Under the pieces are notes generated by a model that had not been told where the DNA came from, ran no database searches, and saw only the letters and a program-made list of their open reading frames with translations. From contig JARWKL010000012.1 of the NCBI GenBank assembly GCA_029961685.1, positions 25,219,227 through 25,283,226 of the forward strand: a stretch of DNA of 64,000 nucleotides. The letters run 5' to 3'. The translations under genes and the position numbers were made by a program. This DNA comes from Aristolochia californica (taxonomy: Eukaryota; Streptophyta; Magnoliopsida; Piperales; Aristolochiaceae). Below, piece by piece: positions 51,918 to 63,998 of this stretch. Position 1 is the first letter of the stretch, and each line of letters begins with the position of its first letter.

Positions 51918-54211
51918 CACAGTTTCTCACCTTGTAAAATAGAGAAACTAATGTCAACAGGCTCAGGAAACTTCCAATAAATTGACTTGCTTCGCCCTTC
52001 AACTCTGACTAGTTGAGTAGCTATCAGAGTCATTATGAAGACCTGTCTGCTCCTGGTGGTCACTGGTCCTTGTATCATAGGTAATCATTTTTATACTACT
52101 GTTATTGATTGTTATTCTTTCCATGTTAGGGGAAGGTCGCCTCTTCCATAGCTGGAGTCACAGGAATTCTTTGCTTCTTTCCCACTTTCTTTTTGTTTCC
52201 ATGCCAGTAGAGTTTGTAAATGTTGATGATGCCACATTGTACCATTCCTGTTACTGCCTTTTTGTTGTTGTGTTACAGCTGCACCCTTGGAAAAGTAAAT
52301 ATTCTGGAGTAGAGGAATGCCTTTTTTCTTTGATCATTTTCGTTTTGCTCAATTACTCCTGCAATAAGGTTGAGATCTCTCCGCCCCAGATTTTGGGTTC
52401 TTCTCCATCTTTTCTTAGTTTTTGGTCATTGACACCAGAAAGCAGCAGATGTTTATATTTGGAGTGACGAATCTTGTTCCTTCACTAGTTGAGAAGGACT
52501 GGCAATGTTCTCTTGCCAGTTCAGAAGCAACTAGCAGCATAGGGTTCCCATTCCCAGCAATCTTTTTTTTTTATCAATGAAAGAATCAACTGAAAATATT
52601 GTATTAGCTCCATCCATTAAGAGCAAAAACAGCACAAAATTCGTGCAAATATACTATTAATTTTCAATTATGTTCACAGTTCATCATAGAATTGGATGAG
52701 GATGTGAATACCTTATTCAGATAAAGAATCATAAAAAAATTGTTTGAAGTCGTCCAGTAGGTCACTGTGGATTGATCCAAAAATTCAAGTCTCACTTATC
52801 TTTCCCAAAAAAACAAAAATGAATGATACTAACTCTTCAATTCAACGTTATATACAAGTAGGAAATGTAGATCGATGATTCAAGCAAAGTGGGGAATGTG
52901 TCACCCAACTAATCTTTGCTCCTTTGTTGAGTGGGGAATCTAGCTGATGCTCTCAGTTAGGCGGGCTACTGGTAGTGGATTTGGAGCATCTTTTCTCAAG
53001 CTTTGCTTTTTCTTTGTTGGCGAAGTTGAGGTAGTCTTTACCATCTGTAATTTTGTCCCTCACGGATTAGAGACAGAAAAGAGGAACTGGAAAAGGATTA
53101 AACAATGAGATCCATACAGTTATTGGTATCATTTATCTTTTATTGGAAAACGAGACTCCTGCAGAAGGTCGGCAAAGGAAAACGAGTCAGAGGAGGCTCT
53201 GGCTCTCGGCCAGCTGAAGGAAAAGTTGGATTCATGGACAAGCATCATCAATGCTCTATCAAATATGCTGAGTCATTTTTCTCATCAATGGGACCGTGTC
53301 ATTTGTCATTTTCCGGTTTCCTCTGCTCGGGAGAATCAAGGGTTGATCGGAAGTTCCCATCAATGAATTGCTCTACCTATTAAATCCCAAACATGCAGCT
53401 CGACGATTATGATCAAGGAAGATTTGCTTATCTCCAATAAGAGGGTAAGGGAAAGTGGAATCCCTCTTTTGATCCGATTTGGTTCCTCCACCAGGAATCT
53501 CCATCATTTTGGCTGCTGACCTAAAAAAGCCTCCAAACCAAAATAAAAAATAAAAAATGATCCACCTGATTCATGGCAGTAAAAGTGACGGCAGTGGGTA
53601 TATATTTCAGTGATGCATTTGATAATCTTCATTTTATCTGATGAGATATTGGCAGCGGAGTAACTAGAAGATCAGGCCAAACAAAATGGTAAAAAAGAAG
53701 AACTGCTTCATCCTCGAGCCAGAACATCAATAAAAAATATTATCCAATGCTAAAATAAATCAAGGGTGTTTAGTGGCAACTCTACTGGAGTCTGGGAGGA
53801 TCCAAAGACGCATGTAAGCCAACTGCACACAGATAAAAATGGCTTTGTTTCACCTTAGGTTTTTGTCGATCCAAATTACCAAACCGGCATCACGGATTCA
53901 CTCCTAAAGAGTAGAATATAAAACTGGAGCATGAGAAGCCAATAACTTTTTAACAACAGCCCCATAACTCGTCCTGTACAAGCGGTGACATTTACATTGC
54001 TAAAAAACACCAGAAAAAAAGAAGAAAAAGCCCAGAAATTGAAATGGGTGCAACCCCAAGTCCCAGCAACTTTCTCTATCTGACTCGATATATCCTCAGA
54101 ATTTCGATCAAGGGCATCAATTACACAAACTAGGCCATGGAGGGATATCTACAGAAAGGCATTGTGCATTCGTAGAAGTGTCCATCTTCTGAGTCAATGT
54201 ACACACATTCA
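51918..54211. other. Intergenic between EXO84B and the dynein light-chain gene
   Basis: EXO84B 3' UTR on the left, LC8 3' UTR (minus strand) on the right. No coding signal that resembles a family was seen between them. Confidence 0.5.
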
Positions 54212-54589
54212 TCAGGAGGCCCCTTTGAAGATGAGAAAATTGAGGGTCTCCAAACAGAAGTAGATAAAAGTTCCCTGAGAATGAGTGAAATAGCAACCGA
54301 AATTTGATCCCACAACACATTGCCATCCTGATCCGTAGGTCTTGTCAAATTCCTGAAGAGATTTTGGATGGAAATAAAAATCACTGACACGATTTATTTA
54401 AAAAAGGAGGAATTTCATCCAGTAACGTTCTGATGAACCAAGAAGAGTTACCCGTTTTATGTGACGTGCAATGCTCTTGCAGTCGCAGACGTCGAAGAGA
54501 TCGAGAGCTTGGGAGGCATAAGTCATGGCTTGAATCTGCATTTTCACGGGCATGTCTGTGTCTTGGACAAGAGCTTTTCCTTCCAACAT
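54212..54589 (-). CDS. Dynein light chain, LC8 type
   Basis: Two exons (54452-54589, 54212-54352) join in phase 0 to 92 residues, the LC8 length. Exon 1 encodes MLEGKALVQDTDMPVKMQIQ and SQALDLFDVCDCKSIARHIK; exon 2 encodes EFDKTYGSGWQCVVGSNFGC, then YFTHSQGTFIYFCLETLNFL and IFKGAS. The GWQCVVGxNFG and FTH...FIYF blocks form the beta strand and groove that bind short target peptides in LC8. Flowering plants lack dynein heavy chains, so plant LC8 proteins act as dimerising hub proteins and not in a dynein motor; the partner here is unknown. The start at 54589 fits the short N terminus of the family. A splice acceptor 25-30 bases upstream suggests a separate leader exon. Confidence 0.94.
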
Positions 54590-55649
54590 CTTTCCCTTTC
54601 TCTTTCAGTTTCTGAAACAACAAAAAAGTTATTTACTTTTTCTCCTAAAGCACAAATCTCAACAAAATCCAGAAACTGTACATCACTGCAGAGGATTGTA
54701 AGCATGTATGCCATAAAAAACAAGGAAGCTTTGAAGATATAGAGGCGAAGAAAAGACACAGGAACAGTTATGCACCTCTTTGTTCACCACGGATGGAAGA
54801 AATGAACGCTGAAATTACAGTCAAGTCTGCAAAACGCTTGTCCCCTCTCCCACCTCTCTTCGGATTATAAAACTCTGCAACTGAAAACTCTTCTCCGTTT
54901 AATGAAGCAAACGAAAGGAAAGGGTAAAGAGGCTCCTGATGGGTCTCTGGCACTCCTATTTATCAAATCCAAATGTCTGTGACTCCTGTTCCCAAATGTA
55001 AGGGAATCCTGGATTGCTTCAATGCATGCAAACTTCCAGGCTGGCACAGAATCCAAGCCTTAACTTCTCTCTGGTCTGGCGCCACGTCGTCGGGCCAATA
55101 TTGTCAAGGATAACGGTGGTGAGGCCGAAAAGAAAACATCAAATCTCAAGATTAACTTTTTTTTTTGTTTTAATTAAGAACTTTAAAAAATAAAGACTTA
55201 AACACAGTTATTTCTCTTGTCCTGATTATACTAAAATATCTTGTTCAATGCCAAAAAAGAAGTTGAAAATGTCTCATCTAGGCGCATTATCCGTAGATAT
55301 TTACGCCGCATTCCATGGCCACCGTAAGCATCCACACTGCAGCCACAATTTGAACATTTCTACTCTTTATCCCCCGTAAGCTAAACGAAATCCTTCGGGT
55401 AGTTCGTTCTCATCAAGCAACACTCACGAACCATGGCTAGAGTTAAATATACATCCAGGAATAGAAGGGGATAAAAACAGCCGTCTAAGATCCAATTGTT
55501 TCTTCTGGTTAGCCAAAATTGAGGGCCGCAACATTAGCAACATATTATTTTTATATAATATCATAAACTTAACCAAAAAACCATGACCAACATCCCACGA
55601 GGGGGTCGTGGAGGCAGTCAATAAGCCAAGCTTATTCTAGTTAAACGCT
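54590..55649. other. LC8 leader/promoter and La 3' flank
   Basis: The stretch 54590-55070 probably holds LC8 leader exon(s) and promoter. The part from about 55400 is probably La 3' UTR on the minus strand. Small open frames in this region resemble nothing. Confidence 0.5.
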
Positions 55650-58386
55650 TTAGGCAGCTGCAACTTTTTGAGCTTTATTAGGTCGGGCCCTGTATGAATC
55701 ACCTCCACTGGATCGAGAGTGCTTGCCGTCAAAGCGTTTCGCACCCCTACTAGTGTTTCGGCCACCCCTGCAAGACAGAGAATAATTTATTAGTTTTGTA
55801 TATTTGCGAGCAATGATCCATGTACATTGGGAATTTATATTAAAAATATGTTCATCTGCATATTCCAACAAAACGGGTTTTATTTTAAAGAACTCATTCA
55901 ATGGAATTCCCCATAAGAATTCATTCACAACCCTCATTGCTTCTCATACCTTTTTTTCAGGATCAAGAGAGATTTTAGATAGAAGCGTTCACAGGTAGGA
56001 GTTTGAGGAATTCGAACTAACCCTCTTCTGAAAACTATTCAAACTCGATGATACGGATCAATAAATGAGAGATACCATTCCTATTACTTTTTCTAAAAAT
56101 AATAATTTTGCAAAAGCCATGTCGTTCAGACAGTTTGATGTTAGATGTTTCTTTTTTTTTCTTCTATTTTTGTTAAAGATTGTCAAGTTGATGTCATGAT
56201 ATAATAGTAGAAAAATTGAAGCACAGGTTACATAGCATACCTTCCTCTGTTGCTTCTATTTTCCCGGTTTCTGTCCTGATTGCTACGGAGTAAGCTCCAG
56301 TATTCCTTCTCAGCTTCACCTAACAACAACCGGAAAAAAAAAATCACTTCAGCTACAAATTGACATATTCTGGCTATTTATTTCACAGCAAGACTAATAT
56401 AGCATGGTATAACTCTTTCCATTTTTTTTAAGTTATAACTCCGTTTTTTATCCTTGTTAAGAGTGTCTCTTTTCGGGTTTACCACCACCATATCTTTAAT
56501 GTTTTTTAATAGTTATATGTTTTTTATGTTGTAAATATATTCCAAACAGATTAGGTGCAACACATGAACAACTTCATGTTGATGCAACTAATAGAAATGG
56601 AAAATGACACAAGGACATGAAAGATGGAAGGTATCCACACCAGTGACGGGCTCCAAGATAGCTATAAATTTTTTAACAACCAGGCCCCCTTCTTCAGTTA
56701 GCACGGCTGCAGCACGGGCCTTTTGACCAGCCTCTGGCTGCTCAAAACGAACATATCCAGACTCCTTCCCCATGCTATAGTCAACAAACTTCAAAAGCAC
56801 CAGAAACATATTATCAGAAAATCCACAATACAAAAAAACTGAAAAAATATATACCATGCTCATGATACATGCACGGAAAATTTAAAAATGCAAAAATAAA
56901 AATCCCAACTTGACTACAGGTTATCCACATATTTGCCAAACATTTCAAAGAAACTAGTAATCAAAGTTGAGAAGAAAACAGTGAAGCTGGCAACAGACGT
57001 TTCAGATATGACTACTATATGGTTCAGAAGAAATAAGCAAAAAATAAATGAAAAAATTTATAGAAAAACATACACAAAATTTAAACAATAAGACAGCGAT
57101 GACACAAAGAACATAGATTCCACAAGAATAAGAGTACCGTCCCAATCATTCTAGTTGCGTTTCAGCTTTTCATCTATCTTTTCTCCCTTCTGAGAGATAG
57201 TGACGTTTACTAAAATAATGACACTAGCATAAGATTTGATTAGCACAATACCTTCACAGTACCAAATCTTTGGAAAACATGCTTTAGATCCTCACGTAAG
57301 ACAACTTCCTTATTGTCCTTGGATTCAGTAGTGGAGGGTGTCTCCCCTGCATGAGTATCCTCTGCAATGGTACCGTCAACAGCTTCCGCATCATGTGCTT
57401 GAGTGGCATCTTCAGTAACTTTTTCTTTATCCTCTTCAATACAATTTTCTTTAGCGTTCTCTTTTCCAGTGCCATTCAAAGATTTTTCAACCACATCTTT
57501 AGCATTCTCGGAACTACTTTGGTCAGCCTCCGGTTTCCTAGTACCACCATTTTCCTGTCCATTATGTGATTCGTCTTCTCCAACTCCTTTCGATATACTC
57601 TTCAATTTGAATGCAACAATCAAGCCTTTTGGATAACTATGACGATCACAATGCAAAACAGACATTAAAAATGAGTAATAATAGCAAGCCTTAAAACAAA
57701 TATTAACTCAAAAAAAGCAAATTTTACTATTACAATAAAAATGGTACTAACCCATCAGTCATATCAGAATCATGAGATTTATGACTATCAATCATTTCTT
57801 GCCTTTCAGCATCAAAACTTTTCCTGAATCAAAAGTCGCAGTGATATTACAGTATTCAGATTCAGGAGTAACAGCAAACGGAAAGGAAAGTTGCAAACTT
57901 GTACTCCACATCTTAGTCGCTTCAGATTAAGAATTGGAAAAAAATTATACATACAAGAAATGCTCAATACAAAGCATAAGCAGTGCTTACTTGGTCTTTA
58001 GTTCTAGTTCTGCACCTACGTAAGCCACATTCTGGTTTAAAATATTCTTTGTCTCTTCCTCAGATGAGAATTCTATCAAAGCAGAGCCACAAAAGCATCT
58101 CTTGTCAGCAACATGTCGGGGTAGCCTAACACTATTTACCTGAAAAAGGAATCAAGCAAGAATTATACATTTTCCTACATGAATACAAAGTGACATAAAG
58201 AAACAATCGAACTGAAGAAATCCTCATAATCAAACATGCTCACTTTCCCATATTGAGAGAAGAAGGATTCCACATCTTCAAGCTTCACATCATATGGAAG
58301 AGGCCCAGCAGCAACAGTTCTTGAATCTATTTGTTCTAAAACTTCTTCTGGCTTTAGCAACTCGGTGCTCCTGCCAACCTTCTTCC
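55650..58386 (-). CDS. LA1: La protein 1-like RNA-binding protein (5' exons missing from window)
   Basis: Seven exons in view (58244-58386, 57991-58139, 57752-57823, 57252-57636, 56641-56788, 56241-56319, 55650-55767) join in frame. La binds the 3' oligo-U of RNA polymerase III transcripts in the nucleus. The visible part starts at KKVGRSTELLKPEEV, just after where the La motif should end. RRM1 follows (TVAAGPLPYDVKLEDVESFF, then VNSVRLPRHVADKR), then a long acidic, Lys/Asn-rich linker (about 57280-57600). The second RRM, of the La xRRM type, comes next (DLKHVFQRFGTVK, FVDYSMGKESGYVRFEQPEA, EEGGLVVKKFIAILEPVTG). After EAEKEYWSLLRSNQDRNREN comes a Gly/Arg tail ending NKAQKVAAA. The first exon in view is in phase with one base from an upstream exon, so the N-terminal 90-100 residues with the La motif are encoded further right. 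They were not found before 64000. Confidence 0.93.
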
Positions 58387-58519
58387 CTGGAAATAAGTAT
58401 AATAAATTGTTTTTCTAATGCTAGAACATAGTTCATGTGATAAAATCTTCATATATGAACTTGGGAAGGCATGCTCATAGAAGGAACAGTTTGAAATATA
58501 CCATATATGCATTAGTGAT
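58387..58519 (-). other. La gene intron, part left of the LTR insertion
   Basis: Starts at the acceptor of the first La exon in view and runs to the left LTR of the inserted element. Confidence 0.7.
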
Positions 58520-58838
58520 TGTTGAAGAGCAAATATGGCTGGATCTTATATGACTCTAATGGTAAAAGAGTCTCACAATGAAGAATTAATATGGAAGAAT
58601 CTACATGAGTCTCACAGGAAGGAATCTCAAAAAAGGTCTTTTAGTGTTATCAGTTCTCTACAATCGTTGTTTACTTTGATTCCAATCAGGAGTTTTATTC
58701 TACAAGTAACTGAGACATGGGTTTACCTTTACTTAATTCTATGTGCTCTCTCTATCTTTTTTTTTTTTATAAATAGAACACCTAGAGAACTCAATTAGAC
58801 ACCCTAAATAAATTATTTCCTCCCCTAAAATTCTAACA
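58520..58838 (+). repeat. Left (5') LTR of the La-intron element
   Basis: 319 bp, TG...CA ends, TATA box at 58768-58776 after a T-run. Aligns by eye to 62158-62472 over its length with many substitutions and small indels. Confidence 0.9.
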
Positions 58839-61800
58839 TGGTATGAGAGGAGGGTCTGTGAGTTGACTTGGTCAACCCATAAAGACAGTTTTTTTCCTTC
58901 ATCAATCTCATGCCTCTCTTCCAATTTTCTTTTAATTGATTCTTAATTTTTTTTTTCAATTTTCTGTTGTTGTCCCACTACAACCCTTTGTTTCTTTGAA
59001 AGCTTCCGCTCAGACTTCCCAAACCATCTAGACTTCCCTAGTCTCCTCACCCTATCCACAATAAGTCTTCTTCTTGCAAAAAAAAATTACATTGTTTTTG
59101 TTTCTGCTAGCGACGCTCTCGTTGTTTTGGCTGAACTCCGTAGCCAAGCTTTGTGGCTGCAAACTCTGTGTGTGTAGTCTATCAAAAGAGACAACTTCTC
59201 TTTTCAAGGAATAGAGGGACCATAGCTGTCCCTCCATTTTTCTTCAATAAAACTTCAGGTGCCTAGTTTTGTACACAAAACCAAATGGCTTCTCTGACGT
59301 CAATAGCTCAACACCGTGTACTTGATAAAGATGGGAGGTTGAAACTGACCTGCGGTAGCAGATTGCTAACCACCACCATTTCTTGCCAAAAACCTCTTGA
59401 ATCATGGATGCAGATGTCGCTGCCGCTGCAGCGACCACGATGCTCATCTTCGGCAATTCAATGTTCCACCACGGCCCATGTGATTGCCTCTGCTTTCCTC
59501 TCTTCTACCGCTTTAAGACTTGTTTCCATTTTCAATTTTGTCGGCTCCACTGTGGGTGACACTGGTTTTTGTACCGCTTCTAACACTGGTGCTTGAACCA
59601 CTGCTATCGCAAACACTGCAGCAACCCTATGCATCCGCTTCTCAACAGCCTCCTTGTCCATGATGGCCGCCATCTGGTTGAAGTACCCTTGTTGTAGTAA
59701 TATGTAAAAAATGAAGGCTAACATATGGGCGTAATTTTTAACTACATCTAAGTCCTAGTCATCAACAATGTTGCACCGACCTATGAAGTATGTTGTGGGG
59801 ATTTAATCGATTGCTCTTTTGAACACCGTTTCAGCCGACTAAACTAAGTAACTACCTAAACGTTACTTCTCTTTTCCCTATCCCACTTCTTTCTACCCAA
59901 GAAGTTCGACCAAGTTGTGGAGGATGGCTGGAAGACCATAGAACAAGTTCAGCCTCCAATGGGACCCAATAGTAGCTACTTTGTGATAGTTCACTTTATT
60001 AGGAGTTTATGCTTGACTAGAAAACTTCATGTAAGCCTTGAGGTACATAGAAAGCTCCAATAGAGCCCATGTTAGAATAGGAATGTTCTAGAGAGTAGTT
60101 GGTTTATTTCCAAAGTAATGCAATGTGGAATTCTTAAGTCTCAGATAGGTAGAAGTAGGAGAATTGCTTGAACTCGAGCACTATAAATAAATGTAAGCTC
60201 CTTTTGCAATTTAAGAAAAAAAACCCCTTTATTTGAACTTTGTCCAAACCAAGGTGTCTTGACTGATGATTTAAAGGTCATCAGATGGCTCATCCCCAAT
60301 CAAAAGCTTTTATCCTTCCCCAAGTAAGTTTATCTCGTGAGGTAAGCTTGTTCGATCTCATTTATTCATCCAATCTTGTATATTGGTCTTGTCAATATAG
60401 GTGTTAGCAATAGTGTAGTCTTGCGTAGTTCAATTGGAGCTCGTGTTGCTAGAGATTTCAGTTAATAGAACAAGTATTTTACTAGCTATTCATTTAGCCT
60501 TCCATATTACTTGTGTATTATAAATCCATTCCACAATAGTCCTTGAGTTAGAGGTTTATTAATTCATTGATCAAACTGAGTGAAGCTTGCAAAAGAGTGC
60601 AAGCATTAATGAAGTGCCACTTAGCCAGGTCTCTTGCAAAGGTCATTCATTACTCCACCTTACTTCCTTATTCGTAAGCACTATTATTCCTAGAGTCTTT
60701 GTTAAAATACTAGTTTAAGGGTATTTTGGTCATTTCAAATACACTGATTAATCTCAGTTTTGTCCCGTTAGATATCTTCATTAAGTTCTTATGTTTCAAG
60801 TTTCATTTAATTCCAAGTTGTATTGTATAAGTTATAACAGTTTTTTTAACAAGGGGTATTTCTGTCCTTTCTTGTAATTATCACTTAAGTGGAGATAAAA
60901 TGAAGGTGGTCGTGCTTTTACGGGCATGCACTTCAACGCAGCCTTGGCTGCTCTTCCCTCTCTTCCACTCAAATCTTCTAAAGGTTCTTATTTTTCAGTC
61001 TTTGTTCCAGTCCTAGTGTCAATCTCGTGTCCTATCTCATCCATCTAGCATCTAACGTATGTGTTTTCATAGAGTCCAAATCCTAGTCAAATTGTGTCCA
61101 TGAGTTATGTTTAATTTAGGTAAGTGAATCAAGTTTTTAATTGGCGACTACTTACTTTGAGGAGTTCCTTAAGTAGACTACAACTTTCCCTACCTTAAGA
61201 GTCCTATAAAGAGTCCACGAAAACCCCATAAAATTAATCCTAGAAGTCCTCCAGAAGTTTGAAATAAAATAGGAAAGTTTCCTAGTTTAGGGGAAGAGAA
61301 CTCTAGTTATGCAACTTCCTTAATTATCTTATCTCTAGGTTTCCCTTTCCTACCCAAACTTGTTCATGTTTATTCTAGTCTTTCCCTACTCCAACAAGAA
61401 TCCACTAGCTCAAAACAAGTGTCCCTTGCTCCCCAAGTCATGTGAGGAAAGAAACTTTCCTGATCTGGTTTCCTAGTTAGCACCAATCAATGAGATTCGC
61501 TTAAATCACTTCCTAATTAAATCTAAACATATCTAGGGTAATTCTAATCAATCTATAAAGTTCTTCCATGTCCTGAGTCCCCAAAATTTATAAATACCGT
61601 CCTAGAGTCGTCCCTTGAGTCATTACAAGCAAAAACACCAAAAAAGCTTTTATTGCTGACTCCCTAAGCAACAAGCAGAAAACACCTATTCCAACCACTT
61701 CCCCATATCCAATGCTCACAAAACCTATACCATTCATTTCCTAACTCATCCATCTTTTCAATCATACCTCCATTCTCCCATCCCATTCCTAGATCTCAAG

Positions 61801-62157
61801 ATATATGAGTGAGAAGACAGTACTTCTGTTCTGCCAGCGCAGGAGAAGTTCTTGTTATAGATAGATCCATGTGAAAATCTTTGAGTTCTTTGCATACAAC
61901 GAGTTTTAGAGGTATCTAAGTCATAATTCTATCCCCGTGAGTCATTGCATGTAAGAGGGAATGAAACAACTGAGGGTAGGTGTCTTATTAATGGCTATTA
62001 ATTCTAAAGCTCCCTGACCAGTAATGAAGAATATGCAAGGGAAGATAGAAGATCAAAACTTTGCATCTATGAAGAATTTTACAGTCCAAAGTTGAAGAAG
62101 AAGACAGTGATTTTTTTCTTTGCAAGCTGAAGTCAAAAACTCTAGTTTCGGGGGCAG

Positions 62158-62472
62158 TGTTGAAGAGCAAATCTGGCAGGGTCTTACATGAATCATGACT
62201 ATTATAGTTAAAGAGTCTCACAATGAAAAATCACAATAGAGTCTAACATGAGTCTCGTAGGAACGAGTCTCACAAAAAGAGGTCTTTTAGTGTTATCTAT
62301 TATATGTGCTAGTTGTTTACTTTGATTCTAATTAAGAGTTTTATAGTGGATGTAATTGTGACATGGTTAGTTTACTTTTATTCTAATTCTATGTGCTGTC
62401 TCCATTACAAATAGAGCACCCAGTAACTCAATTAGAACCATCAATGAACTATCCTCTCCTAAAATTTCAACA
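62158..62472 (+). repeat. Right (3') LTR of the La-intron element
   Basis: 315 bp; shares AGTCTCACAATGAA, AGGTCTTTTAGTGTTATC and GTTTACTTTGATT with the left LTR in the same order. Confidence 0.9.
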
Positions 62473-62965
62473 ATAATCAAAATATGGAATATGGAAAAAC
62501 TTACACCTCAAAACCCAAACTACACAACCAAAGAAAACCCATACCAGGTATGAACACAAGTCGGTAGTACTCTAAATTTAGTGCAGTCAAGTAAGCATTT
62601 TCAAATAAATAGCAAGAAAAAAAAATAGAAGCCCAGCTAAATCAGAGTGATGTAATTACGTTTTTTTTTAATGGTGGTGATTTATTATAAAGAAGAAAGC
62701 TACCAAGAGGGAGGGGAAAGCAGCCCTCTAAAGAATTATTTTTCTTGCAATTCCAACATGTTATCATTTACACCTGAAAAAAGTGCAGACCAAATTTTAT
62801 CTCCTGAAATACAAAAGAAATTGCTGAAGCTTGCCTATGTGACCTAAAAAGAATGCAGACTAGACCTTAATATGACCGGAGCGAAAGTGGTCACTAATTC
62901 ATCCGAAGAAAGAAGAGTAAGGTCCATCCTGCCCTATCTCCTCTTTCACTCTTTCAAGCTGAAGC
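62473..62965. other. Sequence between the two retroelements
   Basis: Probably La intron. No La-motif exon was recognised on the minus strand. A T-run at about 62660-62670 opens an A/G-rich stretch that may be the tail of another small minus-strand retroposon; this is weak. Confidence 0.4.
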
Positions 62966-63437
62966 TGTTAGAAAACCTTAATCTTAAATCCGAATCTAGA
63001 ATTTCCAGAATATTAGGATTTGGGATACGGGATAAATACCTGGATCCATTATGAACGACCGTCTTCTATTGCGGAATTACTACAATGATCGAAACGAATG
63101 TATAAATGGTTTTATGATCTTCCTCAACTAAATCTCCTTTATCCTCTTGGGACCGTTGTCTCTCTTCCAGAAGGGGAGAAGAGAAATCATGTTTGATTTA
63201 GTCTCTGGGGACCGCAACCATAATGTTCTATTTATATTGTTTAATTAGGGTTCCCATAATTCCCTAATTAAGACAATATGGGTATCTACTCAATTGGCCC
63301 ATATTCCTTCTTTAGCAGTCTATGGGCTTTACCAAAATTAGACCACTTAATTTCAGTCTATTCTAGTAAATAGTAAATATAATTGAATAATTAAACATGT
63401 TGCCCAAATTAGATTAGGAAACGTGAGTTTCCTAACA
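62966..63437 (-). repeat. 3' LTR of the copia element
   Basis: About 472 bp, bounded by TGTTAG at 62966 and CCTAACA at 63437. Its start abuts the polypurine tract. Confidence 0.8.
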
Positions 63438-63863
63438 ATCTCCCACTTGGGTTACATATCATTCCTGAAACAATTATATCACAAATTCTTTAGGTGCGCA
63501 TATGTATACTATTAATAAAGAAATCATCTTATATATCAATAATGGAACCACCGCGACTCTCATCACTATACAGTCGTGACTAAACCATGATGATCACCAT
63601 ACTAATACACTCAATGACATAGATCAAATATGGATGAGTAGCATGGAAATTACATGCAATGTGATCTCAGACGTACCTATTTCCAATTAGTCCTTCTTTA
63701 GTCTTTAATGAGAACTTTCCAAAGTCTTTAATGCAATGCGAACATTGCACATAGAAAAACACAAGCAAGTTCAGAAATAGAATCATAAGCAATCAATTTT
63801 TATACGTAGAAAATCAAATAACTCAATGTCTAAAGCAAACATATAGTACATAAATGACTCCCA

Positions 63864-63998
63864 CTAAACCAAGGTATCCTTAGAAATAACGCCCATATGA
63901 GCAGTGTGCTCATGAAAAACCTTAGGCATTAAGCCCTTGGTTAATGGGTCTACTAGCATGAAGTCTGTCCCCATATGTTCTATAGAAATTTGTCTATC
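63864..63998 (-). CDS. Ty1/copia pol C-terminus, RNase H (partial)
   Basis: The open minus-strand frame entering from the right edge ends at a TAG at 63864-63866. It includes ISIEHMGTDFMLVDPLTKGL and VFHEHTAHMGV, the conserved C-terminal end of plant copia RNase H, where the reverse-transcribed element is degraded from its RNA. The 44 codons in view have no stop or frameshift. The rest of pol is outside the window. Confidence 0.88.
   Translation of the reverse strand, partial: DRQISIEHMGTDFMLVDPLTKGLMPKVFHEHTAHMGVISKDTLV

Larger units (their letters stand above)
58520..62472 (+). mobile_element. Non-autonomous LTR retrotransposon in the La intron, antisense to La
   Basis: Two direct repeats, both starting TGTTGAAGAGCAAAT, define LTRs at 58520-58838 (ends TTCTAACA) and 62158-62472 (ends TTTCAACA). 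A primer-binding site complementary to tRNA-Met (TGGTATGAGAG) follows the left LTR directly at 58839. A purine tract (GGGGGCAG, about 62150-62157) precedes the right LTR. The left LTR has a TATA box (TATAAATAG, 58768-58776); the right LTR has TACAAATAG there. Flanking 5-mers GTGAT and ATAAT match at 3 of 5 bases. The 3.3-kb interior has only short open frames and no gag, protease, integrase or reverse transcriptase that I can recognise. The many differences between the LTRs point to an old insertion. It resembles LARD-type elements, though somewhat short. Confidence 0.9.

Noticed and set aside
53105..53383. 92-codon plus-strand open frame between EXO84B and LC8
   Set aside because: No domain, no neighbouring exon structure; probably chance.
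59285..59724. Open frames of 103 (plus) and 88 (minus) codons inside the LTR element
   Set aside because: No gag, pol or host domain seen; too short and on opposite strands. Kept only as part of the non-autonomous interior.
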